From: Prionace glauca
Taxonomy: Eukaryota > Chordata > Chondrichthyes > Carcharhiniformes > Carcharhinidae
Length of the DNA: 64,000 nucleotides
Direction: 5' to 3'
Assembly: GCA_037974335.1 (NCBI GenBank)
Contig: CM075760.1
Span: 39,667,603-39,731,602, forward strand
The notes below the pieces were generated by a model. The model saw only the letters and a list, made by a program, of their open reading frames with translations. It was not told the origin of the DNA and searched no databases. Every line of letters begins with the position of its first letter. Positions within the stretch are counted from its first letter, which is position 1. Positions 54,873 through 64,000 of this stretch are shown one piece after another. The position numbers were made by a program, and so were the translations under genes.

Positions 54873-55192
54873 GGAAGGATAGTAGGACTAAGGGGCACAG
54901 CCTCAAGATAAAGGGGGGGGGGGCGGTTTAGAACAGAGTTGAGGAGGAACTTCTTCACTCAAAGGGTGGTGAATCTCTGGAATTCTCTGCCCGTTGAAGT
55001 GGTGGAGGCTGCCTCGCTAAATATTTTTAAGATGCGGTTTGATGGGTTTTTGATAAAAGAGGGGATTAAGGGTTATGGGGAAAGGGCGGGAATGTGGAAC
55101 TGAGCCACGACAGATCAGCCGTGATCTTATTGAATGGCGGGGCAGGCTCGAAGGGCTAGTTGGCCTACTCCTGCTCCTATTTCTTATATTGT
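54873..55192 (+). mobile_element. CR1-clade LINE 3' end fragment
   Basis: AGTAGGACTAAGGGGCACAG to CTCCTGCTCCTATTTCTTAT, same family as 43040-45410. A G run at 54916-54925 lies inside. It ends 50 bp before another copy of the same family. Confidence 0.88.
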
Positions 55193-55239
55193 CCAGAGGA
55201 AACCAGCACAGATAGGTACCAGCTTTGTTGCAGGGCTTG

Positions 55240-56552
55240 CCTGACGCAGCACGGTTTCATTAAAGGGAAGTCGTGTCTGACAAATTTACTGGAGTTCTAT
55301 GAGGATGTGTCTCGGGCGGTGGACAGAGGAGAGCCGGTGGATGTGGTCTTTCTAGATTTCCAGAAGGCGTTTGATAAAGTACCTCACAAGAGGTTATTGC
55401 AGAAGGTCGAGGGACATGGAGTTGGGGTTAGGGTGTTAGCATGGATAGAGGATTGGTTGTCAAATAGGAGGCAGAGAGTGGGGGTCAACGGGTGCTATTC
55501 GGATTGGCGGATGGTGACTAGTGGAGTGCCCCAGGGGTCGGTGCTGGGGCCTCAGCTTTTTACCATTTATATAGATGATCTGGAGGAGGGAACCGAGTGT
55601 AGGGTGTCGAAATTTGCTGATGACACCAAGATTGAGGGAACGGCAAATTGTGCGGAGGGTGTGGAGAGTCTACAGAAGGATTTAGATATGCTGGGCGAAT
55701 GGGCCAGGAAGTGGCAAATGGAATTTAATGTTGGCAAGTGTGAGGTGGTCCACTTTGGTAGGAAGAATGATAGGAAGGACTATTACTTACGGGGCGAAAA
55801 ACTGCAGCAGGCGACGGTGCAGAGGGACCTCGGGTCCTTTGCATGAGTCGTAAAAACCAAGCTTGCAGGTGCAGCAGGTGGTCAGGAAGGCGAATGGGAT
55901 GCTGGCCTTCATAGCGAGGGGGATTGAACATAAAAGTAGGTCTTGCTGCAGCTGCATAGGGCATTGCTGAGGCCGCAGCTGGAGTACTGTGTGCCGTTTT
56001 GGGCGCCGCACCTGCGCAAGGATGTTTTGGCCTTGGAGGGAATGCAGAGGAGGTTTACTAGGCTGATACCGGAGTTGAGGGGGTTGAGCTATGAGGAGAG
56101 GCTGAATGAACTAGGCTTGTACTCGTTAGAGTTTAGAAGAATGAGGGGAGATCTCATTGAGACCTATAAGATGATGAATGGGATGGATAGGAAAGAGGTG
56201 GAAAGACTCTTCCCGCTCAAAAAAGACAGTAGGACTAGGGGGCACAGCCTCAAGATAAAAGGGGGGCGGTTTAGAACGGAGTTGAGGGGGAACGTCTTCA
56301 CTCAAAGAGTGGTGAATCTCTGGAATTCTCTGCCCGTTAAAGTGGTGGAGGCTGCCTCGCTAAATATTTTTAAGATGCAGGTTGATGGTTTTTTGATAAG
56401 AGAGGGGATTAAGTGTTATGGGGAGAGGGCGGGAAAGTGGAACTGAGCAGCGACAGATCAGTCATGATCTTATTGAATGGCGGGGCAGGCTGGAAGGGCT
56501 AGATGGCCTACTCCTGCTGCTATTTCTTATGTTCTTATGTTCGTAAGTGACA
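55240..56552 (+). mobile_element. CR1-clade LINE, RT to 3' end
   Basis: RT from TQHGFIKGKSCLTNLLEFYE through [32 protein letters not shown] and FADDTKIEG to a frame shift near 55835, then LRPQLEYCVPFWAPHLRKD and the C-terminal TQRVVNLWNSLPVKVVEAAS to 56400 and the TTATGTTC tail. Closely related to the copy at 43040. Frame break count is low (one shift and a small deletion near 55940). Confidence 0.92.
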
Positions 56553-56724
56553 GATTACCAAATACAGACTCTACTCCGAATTTCCCGTCAGGGTTTACTT
56601 TTTCAACCTACTTACTTCCAAATCCCCCACAAGGTATCGAGGCTATTTACCTGTAGCTGAGTGAGGGTCAATGTTGTGGACTCTCTGGAAAACTGTCTCC
56701 AGAATATGTACCATTGTGTCCCTA

Positions 56725-56905
56725 CCATGGAGCAGCACAGTAACACAGTGGTTAACACTGCTGACTCTCAGCATCAGGGACCTCAGTTCAGTTCCAGGCT
56801 TGGGTCACTGTCTGTGTGGAGTTTGGACCTTCTCCCCGTTTCTGCGTTGGTTTACTCCACATGCTCCACTTTCCTCTCACACTGCAAATGACGTGCTCGA
56901 TTTAA
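56725..56905 (+). mobile_element. tRNA-derived SINE (family A), partial
   Basis: CACAGTAACACAGTGGTTAA (A-box region), GGGACCTCAGTTCAGTTCC (B box region), then GTGTGGAGTTTGGACCTTCT. It ends about 115 bp before GPCR exon 2. Confidence 0.85.
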
Positions 56906-57018
56906 AAAAAATCTTCTCTGTGTGTGTACATTTTTTTATTTTAACCCATCCTCGGTCTAAATGGTAATTTCTTCCCATGAATCATGTCTAATTTCAATCT
57001 TTATTTTCTTCCTTACAG

Positions 57019-57920
57019 TGAATATAATCACAATTGCGACACTGACGAGCAGAAACTGTGGTCTGTCCAAATGTGTCACTTGTTACCTGGTGGCCATGTC
57101 AGTGGGGGATCTGCTGGTCATTATCACTGACCTGATATTGAGACACATTCCCATTGTTTATCCAGAACAGTTTTATTTCCTGCTATCAGTCCCTTTGTGT
57201 AACATCCATGCCGTCCTGCTTTATGCAGCCACTGACTGTTCTGTCTGGTTCACTGTCACTTTCACCTTTGATCGATTTGTGGCCATTTGCTGCCCCAAGC
57301 TAAAAAGTAAATATTGCAGTGAGAAATCAGCAGCTGTGGTTCTGGGAACAGTGACAGTGTTGAGCTGTTTAAAGAACATTTTCTGGTATTTTATGTTATT
57401 AAATGGATATTGGCTGGGGAATGTTCCCTGGTTTTGTTTGGTCCTATTTGATTATGTGGAATCTCCAGTCTGGGGAACAATCGAGTTCCTCCACCACATT
57501 CTAACGCCATGTGTCCCATTCGTCCTGATTCTGCTGCTCAATGCTTTCACCGTCAGACACATTTTAGTGAGCAGCAGAGCCCGCAGGAGACTCCGGGCTC
57601 ACAGCAGCGGGGACAATCCCAGAGACCCAGAGATGGAGAGTCGAAGGAAATCCATCATTTTATTGTTTGTTATCTCAGCCAATTTCATCTTATTATGGTC
57701 GACATTAATGGTTTATTCTATATGGTTTCGGATGTATGATTTGGGCTTCCGGTCAGTATGGTTAGATTATTTTGTTATGGAATTTGGCTTCATGCTGCAA
57801 CTCACAAGTTGCTGCACAAACACAGCCATTTATGCTGTGACACAGACTCAATTCAGACAGCAGCTAAAACATCTGCTGAACTATCCCCTTACTGCAATTC
57901 TTCAACTCATTACACCCTGA
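57019..57920 (+). CDS. GPR139-like class A GPCR, exon 2 (TM1 to C-terminus)
   Basis: Acceptor TTCCTTACAG ends at 57018. The two bases TG complete the split Val codon, then 299 codons follow to TGA at 57918-57920. Visible segments: TM1 end (NIITIATLTS), TM2 (YLVAMSVGDLLVIITDLIL), TM3 (AVLLYAATDCSVWFTVTFTF) followed by DRFVAIC, the DRY-type box with F at the third place, TM4 (AVVLGTVTVLSCL), TM5 (CVPFVLILLLNAFTV), TM6 (IILLFVISANFILLW) and TM7 (SCCTNTAIYAVTQTQF, a variant NPxxY). Cys in VPLC and VPWFC can form the TM3-ECL2 disulfide. Intact, about 400 residues in total with exon 1. Known ligands of GPR139 (aromatic amino acids) cannot be assumed here. It is on the same strand as TRDC. Confidence 0.9.
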
Positions 57921-57984
57921 GAGGAAACCACAACTACAAGACCCCTGACTCTTTCTATTGGACATTCACATTATAAATAACAAA

Positions 57985-58735
57985 CAGCTCACAGAGACAG
58001 AAAGGGTGACAGAGAGAAGAGGCAGTGTGAACAACAGTGAAAGTGATAGAAACACAGTGATTGACAGAGAGAGGGAAGGACACAAAGACATGGACATTGA
58101 CAGATTTTGTAAGAGTTTCTAACAGATACAGGGAAAGAAACAGAGAGATCGAGAGAGAGACAGAGTGAAAGGGCAATGAGAGACTCTGACAGAGCGAGAG
58201 AGACAGCGATAGATATTGAGGAAAATAGTGAGGGAGATGGATATGGAATGAAAAATGGAGACATAGGAAGACAGAAGGGAAGATTTAATAAGAAAGGGAG
58301 AGGGAGGTTAAAAGGGAAAGGGAGATTGAATAGTAGGCGCAGGAGAATAGTCAGAGGCAGATAGTAATAGTGATACAGAGAGACAGAGACAGAGACAGAG
58401 AGCATCAGCGAATGGGAAAGAGTGAGGCTGAATAAGTACAATGGACACAGCAAGAGCAAAAAACATAGTGAGGTAGAGAGAGAGATATGAGAAGGGGTTC
58501 AGCTACGGTGATGGAGAGGGAGATGGAGATGGAGCATGAGGAGGGGAATGAGACTGAGAGGGGGCAGGAGAGTCAAAGGAAGAGGTAAAGAGAAGGAGAT
58601 TGAGGGAGAGGCAGAGCGACAATAAGGGACACTAAGAGACACAGAGCAACATATAAAGCGAGAGACTGAGGCAGAGAGAGAGACGAAGAGAAATGCACAG
58701 AAAGACAAAAAGAGGCAGAGAGAGATATATTTAAT
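57985..58735 (+). repeat. Purine-rich (GA) tract downstream of the GPCR
   Basis: About 750 bp with GAGAGA, ACAGAGA and AGGGAAAGGGAGA words and few pyrimidines on the plus strand. It may form part of the 3' untranslated region. Frames in it are artefacts. Confidence 0.8.
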
Positions 58736-58884
58736 GATTTAAACGATAACTATTAGGTGGAGTTATTGTAATATGCGCTCCCTGATTGAGGCAGTTAATG
58801 CTGTCCAATCTGCGAGCCCCGCAGACGTATATAATATGGTGTGTCGAGGTCGCCAGAACTCAGGGTGTGTACACTCAGGGTGTG

Positions 58885-59215
58885 GATGTGATGGACTGGT
58901 GGTTTTATCACTAGACTATTAAGACAGAAACTTAGCTAATATTCTGGCCATCCGGGTTCCAATACCACCATGGCAGATGGTGGAATTTGAACAAATATAT
59001 CTGGAATTCAGAATCAGCTGGTGACCATAAAACCATTGTTGATTTTCGGAAAAACCCACCTGGTTCACCAATGTCCCAAGGAAGGAAATCTGCCATTCTT
59101 ACATAGTCAACCCGAAATGTGACTCCACGGTCTGCAATGTGGATGACACTTAATTACCCTCTGAACATGGGCAACGAGGTATGGGCAATAACTGCTGGCC
59201 GGTCAGCATTTAAAC
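58885..59215 (+). mobile_element. tRNA-derived SINE (family C), near full length
   Basis: GGTTTTATCACTAGACTATT (A-box region), CATCCGGGTTCCAATACCAC (B box), GGAATTCAGAATCAGCTGGT and CATAAAACCATTGTTGATTT, then GGGCAATAACTGCTGGCC. Confidence 0.85.
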
Positions 59216-59399
59216 TTTAAACAAACGATAAACTGTTTCTCACAGCTGGATAAGTAGCTAATCCCTTTGATCGAGGACTTCAACTCAAAGCTGGCAGGAA
59301 GATTCTTATTTCTGATTATGAACTTATTGACTTACATTAACAGCTCGATGAGGATTCTCAGCGATATTCAACAATTCATACTCAGAGGAACTTGAACAT

Positions 59400-59690
59400 T
59401 TATAAAGTGTCAAATGTAGGCTTACATTAACACCTCAATGAAGTTACTACGAAAATCGGCTCGTCTTCACATACTGGTGCCTTTTCAGGTACACTAAGGG
59501 AGAATTTAACATGGCCAATGCACCTAACCAGCATGTCTTTCAGACTGTGGGAGAAAACCGGAGGAAACCCATGCAGGTATAGTGAGAAAGTGCAGACTCT
59601 GCAAGACAGTGATCTAAGTCAGGAATTGAACCCAGGTCTCTGGCATACTGAAGCAACAGTGCAACCCACTGTGACACCTCGTCAACGGTG
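59400..59690 (-). mobile_element. tRNA-derived SINE (family A)
   Basis: Antisense: GTAGGCTTACATTAACACC at the left, CAGACTGTGGGAGAAAACCG in the body, and GGAATTGAACCCAGGTCTC with CAACCCACTGTGACACCTC at the right. Confidence 0.85.
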
Positions 59691-60750
59691 ATAGTTTGGC
59701 AAAGATGTTCCAGAAGTACCTGTACGACGGTGCAGTCCATAACATTGCCCATATCCAGCTGTGGGTTTTATTACTGTCTGCCGAGCATTATTGATGGGAA
59801 CACCCTCCAGGAGCTGAGTCACTGAGGCAGATGCCTTTAGTTGGCTATGATTGACAGACACTTGTCATACCCCCAATGGAAGAGACGATAATCATGAACT
59901 TTTTTGTTAATGGAAACAACACAGTGCAGTTGGAGTCTTAAAAAGATGCCTTAATCCTATGAAACGGAACACGAAAATGAAAGAACAATTATGAACGGGG
60001 AGAATAGTTATTTCAAAGCAGCAATAAATAATTGATGCAAAAGGAGAGAAAGATTGAATGATCTGCTTTCACAGCTGGATGATGCGCGAGGCTTAGGAGA
60101 AAATATCTCAAGTTAGCCCCAGTTGGTTTGGCTGTTGAAAGCTTTAGTCTATAAATAAATTCAGGCTCGACATGATGTGAACAGAGTGCAATTAAAGTTC
60201 ACCAGATTGATTCCTGAAATGGTGGGTGTTTCCTGAAGCTAGGAATCTATATCAAATGGTCACAGTTACATATTCTGTGGATTAGCTATTAGGGCTAAGA
60301 CGAAAATACAATTCTTCAGTCAAAAGATTGTTAAAACTCTGTGGCACACAATATCTCACAGATAATGAACACTCAGTTGTCGAGTATATTCAAGGCACTA
60401 CTCGATGGATTAATGGATATTATAACGCCACGGTACAGGAATGTGATGTTCAAGTAAGAAATCAGCCACAATACTACTGGATGGGGAGCAGGTATTATTA
60501 ATGTTTGTGTGGACATCCCTGCTTATTGGCAGCTTTCATCTTTTACATTTCTGAGAAAATGAGTCAGCAATTATCCATGTCTCTCTGGAGGGGTTGAGAA
60601 AGTTGAGCGCATTTTGTCTGGAACGATGACGGGAATCCACAGAATACCTTTTAAATTACGAGCAGGGTCAAGTTATGAAATGGGTCAGAGAGAGACATGT
60701 GGAAATGCCTGACATGGTGAAGAGTACAAGAATCAGTAACCCTTGCCATG
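59691..60750. other. Stretch before the inverted V pseudogene
   Basis: Mostly without a recognised feature. 60160-60240 (AGAGTGCAATTAAAGTTCAC then CAGATTGATTCCTG) resembles an old LINE fragment. Confidence 0.4.
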
Positions 60751-60754
60751 TTTA

Positions 60755-60793
60755 GTTTTCTGTGCAGTTCTCTCAGTGTTCTTTATCATTGTG
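60755..60793 (-). promoter_or_regulatory. Second (outer) 23-bp RSS copy
   Basis: Read on the plus strand: GTTTTCTGT (60755-60763), 23-bp spacer (60764-60786), CATTGTG (60787-60793). On the minus strand this is heptamer CACAATG, spacer, nonamer ACAGAAAAC. It is a 60-bp-offset copy of the RSS next to the V. Confidence 0.75.
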
Positions 60794-60814
60794 TCTGCAA
60801 TCCTCCCATGTTCA

Positions 60815-60853
60815 GGTTTCTGTACAGCTCTCTCCGTGTTCTGTGTCACTGTG
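60815..60853 (-). promoter_or_regulatory. 23-bp RSS of the inverted V pseudogene
   Basis: On the minus strand: heptamer CACAGTG (60853-60847, perfect), 23-bp spacer, nonamer ACAGAAACC (60823-60815, one mismatch to ACAAAAACC). A 23-RSS 3' of V matches the 12-RSS of the J segments under the 12/23 rule. Confidence 0.92.
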
Positions 60854-61700
60854 CACTGCGTCCAGTCAGTGCACAGTAATAAACAGCGGAGTCGCTCAGT
60901 TGTAGTTTGGTGATCTCTAACCGGCTGATGTTGACTGAAGAATGGATATAAACAGAAATTCTACCCCCTGCAGCGTTTTCATTATTCTCCTCTCCTGATG
61001 TGTGTGTCTGAAGCAGGTATTTCGGAGCCTGTCCTGGGGACTGACGATATCAGTGTATTGTGTACTGACAGATTCCTGAATATTCACAGGTTAGAGTAAC
61101 CGTGTCACCGGCAGCAGAGGTTTGGAGAAGTGAACTTGGTGACACAGATGAGCTGGAATCTGCAGAATAAAAATAATATGTTTTTTTTAGCCACTGTTTA
61201 GCCCGGGAAAGCTTGTCAATTGGGTCTGTCTGTTGAGGCAATTTGTTTCATTGAATTTGGGGCTGGCACTTTGGCACTTCTTTCTCACACCGTCAGGGAA
61301 CTGGGTGCTATTCCAGTCTCGGGTCACTGACTATATAGAGTTTGCACGTTCTCCCCGTGTCCGTGTGGGTTTCCATGGGTGCTCCGGTTTCCTTCCACAT
61401 CTAAAGATGTGCAGGTTATGTTGATTCGCCATGCTAAATTGACCATAGTCTTTTTGTGGCATTAGCAGAGTAAATGTCTGGGGTTGTGGGACTAGAACCT
61501 TCGTCGGGATGTGGACGGTAGAGATTCAATGGGCCAAATAGTCTCCTTCTGTCCTTTTGGGATTCTGTGAATTTGTTTTAAATTGCATTGATCATTGAAA
61601 CAAGCATAGCAGACCTTCAAATGTATTTCCACATTGAACTGCACTCACCTGAAGTGCACCGCAGAAGGAACGGTGCAGGCAGCAGATTCAATACTAACTT
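60854..61700 (-). pseudogene. Inverted TRAV/TRDV-type variable gene (leader and V exon), pseudogene
   Basis: V exon 61159-60854: acceptor TTATTCTGCAG, then SSSSVSPSSLLQTSAAGDTV, Cys23 in VTLTCEYSG, YRQSPGQAPKYLLQ, ISVYIHSSVNISRLEI, and DSAVYYCALT with Cys104. The codon of the invariant Trp41 is TGA (61052-61050). The leader lies at 61700-61649 on the minus strand: KLVLNLLPAPFLLRCTS and one base before the donor GTGAGT, phase 1, with AAG where ATG is expected and an in-frame stop just before. A SINE (61275-61571) enlarges the leader intron. Two independent lesions make it a pseudogene; the rest is well kept, so it decayed recently. TRDV is favoured by its place 3' of C-delta. Confidence 0.85.
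61275..61571 (+). mobile_element. tRNA-derived SINE (family A) in the V leader intron
   Basis: GTTTGCACGTTCTCCCCGTG, GGTGCTCCGGTTTCCTTCC, then AATAGTCTCCTTCTGTCC and GGGATTCTGTGA, the usual 3' end. The tRNA-like head is eroded. It lies on the strand opposite to the V. Confidence 0.85.
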
Positions 61701-61704
61701 TCAA

Positions 61705-62730
61705 ACAGTAATGGAGGAGCAAAAAAAAACTGGGACAGGACAAGACTCCAGTGCCAAGGGACCAAAGGAGGGCGAATGGGTACATTGGCAGCACCTTCAA
61801 ATAATTGTCATTATTGGAAGAATTATATATTTTGCGAAGTATGGTTCTATTTTTATTAAATATCTGCCAATACCTATATTGGTAACACATCAGTTCAGGA
61901 AAAAAAATCATAAAAGATCACTTTTCTCCTCACTGAACCAATTGCTGCCAAGGTTTCATTGCCCAAAGGAAAATTGATCTTTTTACTGTCCCTGCACATA
62001 TCGATGTTCAGCACAGGGCAGAGGTGTTTGTCCGCACCTGTTAATCCGAGCTGACAATATATGTCTGTGGGTCGCAGACTGACCATTGGCCGTAGTTCAA
62101 CGCTGCAAGCTAACTCCTGCCTGCCATAGTGCTACTTGTTTGTTTCCGCCTATTTTTCTGTTTTACTTCTATTAGAAATATTTGTAAGTTGATTTCATAT
62201 TATTTCTACATCTGAGTTGTTTTCTGCCTGTTCTTAGTGGTTTCTAACCGTTATGGTTTCTAACGGTCATGAAAACTTGCCCTAATTTCTCTCAGTTGTT
62301 CAGCCAATTCAATTTCCGCAGTGGTTTTACTGTTACTCACTCTGAACTGCCTTCAAGATATGCGAGAAAATCAATCTCTTTTATCCATTAGCTGAATGTT
62401 CCCTGTCCTTTTCGAACAGAATTGTCTCTACGTTTTACATTTTAGGCTTTCCACTTATCATGAATAGGCCATTTGGTCCAGTTGGACGAAGCTTGTTCTT
62501 GTACCTCTGTTCTCCTCTCGAACACAAAATAATCATTTACATCCTGAGCTGTGTGTCTATTTATTCCTCTCTCGCGCCCATATTTTTCTAGCTGTGCCAT
62601 AAATTTATCGCGCCATTTCTCCAAACAGAGACTTCCACATTCTAAAGCGTCTCCTTGTAAATATACCCGAATGTTTCTTCCTGTTCTGGTAATAATTGTT
62701 CTGGTGGCCCAAGTTCGAAACCTGCTTTGC
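61705..62730. other. Region upstream of the inverted V, no gene recognised
   Basis: It would hold the V promoter. I see no clear octamer ATGCAAAT. No second V gene was found on either strand. Confidence 0.45.
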
Positions 62731-62990
62731 AGCTGGTAGGATTTGACTTCAATTTAAGAAAAAAACTGGAATTAAGAATCTCCTGTTGACCATGAAACCA
62801 TTATCGATTGTTGGAAAATCCCATCTGATTTCCTTCCTTTAGCGAAGTAAATCTGCTGCTCTTACCTGGTCTGGCCCACACTTGACTCCAGAGACACAGC
62901 AATATGTGTGACTTCAACTGCCTTCCGAAATGGCCTAGCTAGACATTGATTTCATGGTGATGAATAAATGCTGGCCACGAATGAATTAAA
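62730..62990 (+). mobile_element. tRNA-derived SINE (family C), 5' truncated
   Basis: GGAATTAAGAATCTCCTGTT, GAAACCATTATCGATTGTTG, then CTTACCTGGTCTGGCCCACA and ATGAATAAATGCTGGCC. Confidence 0.8.
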
Positions 62991-63764
62991 CAAGCCTCTT
63001 CCACCGGAGGATCAGTTTCTGCACATGTACCTCCTTGAAAGCATAACAAAATGTTAAATGTTTCTATGCTGTTTTGTCATGTCTTCCCAGTCTTCGAGAA
63101 ACAAATGGCAAAGCTTTTCTAAACTTTCGCTGCCCATACACATTACTGATTACTGATTTTCTCAGGACTGTAAGAAATAAGATACATAAAAGTGGAAACA
63201 TGGTAGACCAACTTGGGACCCGCTGTACAATTTAGGAAGATTAGTTCTGTTCATCTACTGTGCGCCCGATTCCCAAATCCATTCATTCTATTAGTATTCA
63301 AAAATAAAATCGATCAAACGGTTTGGCACCCGACACAACCCAATCTTTGAGGGATTGATTATGCTTCAATGAACACTATCCTATGTTTTTGAAATCGAGA
63401 AAAACATAATGCCAATGTGAGCAAGAGAATGCAATTCACGCTTTTTACAACTCTGTCAAAGCAGAAATGATTGATAATAAGAAGAAAATAAAAATCAAGT
63501 AGAATATAATTATTTTAGTCACTGATTATACACGAATGGAATGCGACCTTCAACTATAAAATTATGTCTTGAAGCTATTTGCGTCATGTTCCCGTTTCCC
63601 TGACGCGGCTGGTATTGTACCGGCCGCTGCAATATTGGGTCACCTTTTCCAGTATATCATCCACATTTCCTGAAACAGAGAGAAATCCTGCGCGCTGTAG
63701 CTCTGCTCTCTTCCAGTGTAGGGTAGGGAGCAGACTTTGGAGTGTCTACAATATGTTTTTTACA
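62991..63764. other. Right end of the window, no gene recognised
   Basis: AT-rich. No TRAJ motif (F-G-X-G with a 12-RSS) was found. The sequence CCTGACGCGGCTGGTATTGT near 63600 is GC-richer, function unknown. Confidence 0.4.
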
Positions 63765-64000
63765 CATTCATGACACATGGGCGGCATCATTGGCTGGCTG
63801 CCCATCCCCAGTTACCCGGGGACAGTTGAGAGTCACCGACATTGCGTGGCTCTGCAATCACATGTAAATTAGGCCAGGTAATCACGACAGATTTCCTTCC
63901 TTGAAACACAGTAGTGAAGCAGATGGGTTTTTTGAACAACCGAAAATTGTTTCATGATCATAAATAGATTCTTGATTCCAGATACTTTTATTGAATTGAA
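63765..64000 (-). mobile_element. tRNA-derived SINE (family C), cut by the window end
   Basis: CATGGGCGGCATCATTGGCTG, GTTACCCGGGGACAGTTGAG, GATTTCCTTCCTTGAAACAC and GCAGATGGGTTTTTTGAAC are the antisense body of the family. Confidence 0.8.

Noticed and set aside
57985-58735. Frames in the purine-rich tract as a C-terminal extension or second gene.
   Set aside because: Low-complexity translation, and the receptor already ends at a stop at the expected place.
61645-61911. A hydrophobic minus-strand frame (MYPFALLWSLGTGVLSC) as the V leader.
   Set aside because: It reaches the donor at 61648 in the wrong phase for the V exon; the frame giving LVLNLLPAPFLLRCTS fits phase 1 instead.

Overview
This window reads as cartilaginous-fish (shark or ray) germline DNA from the T-cell receptor alpha/delta locus. 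The evidence is a split immunoglobulin-superfamily constant gene whose last exon carries the TCR-delta transmembrane signature, J segments with 12-bp recombination signals just upstream, and an inverted TRAV/TRDV-type V pseudogene with a 23-bp signal downstream. The dispersed repeats (two tRNA-derived SINE families and several CR1-clade LINE families with 8-bp 3' tail repeats) match repeats I know from sharks. The species assignment is inference.

Layout. 1-7.2 kb holds the J-delta cluster: three decayed J segments (1250-1312, 2299-2347, 2588-2619) and two that look functional (6309-6358 and 7116-7160), separated by LINE pieces. 7.2-14.3 kb is the J-C intron, built of LINE and SINE fragments and a triplicated TG-rich module. 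TRDC follows: the Ig domain exon (14318-14629), hinge exon (17293-17355), transmembrane exon (17762-17871), and a probable untranslated exon from 18812. 22.7-22.9 kb is a repeat-poor stretch with clustered Myb, ETS and RUNX-type motifs, a candidate lymphoid enhancer. 23.5-27.3 kb is an almost full-length CR1 LINE, including the ORF1 esterase domain. 27-45 kb is mostly LINEs and SINEs, one solo LTR, and long CA-rich tracts; a CRE-bearing GC-richer patch lies at 39.0-39.2 kb.

A two-exon class A receptor of the GPR139-like type occupies 45.9-57.9 kb. Its 10.85-kb intron is packed with nested LINEs, a 408-bp inverted duplication and a 41-bp minisatellite. At 60.75-61.7 kb a V gene lies on the minus strand with leader, V exon and RSS. 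It is a pseudogene and carries a tandemly duplicated RSS. An inverted V downstream of C-delta recalls human TRDV3 and mouse Trdv5.

How the parts work together. J segments with 12-RSS can join V or D segments with 23-RSS; the J 3' splice phase (1) matches the TRDC acceptor, so transcripts spliced from a rearranged VDJ read into the constant domain, the hinge with its cysteine, and a membrane helix with Arg and Lys for CD3 pairing. The GPCR is on the same strand as TRDC but looks functionally unrelated. No TRDD segment, TRAJ segment or TRAC gene was recognised. By a rough tally about 40 percent of the window is recognisable LINE.
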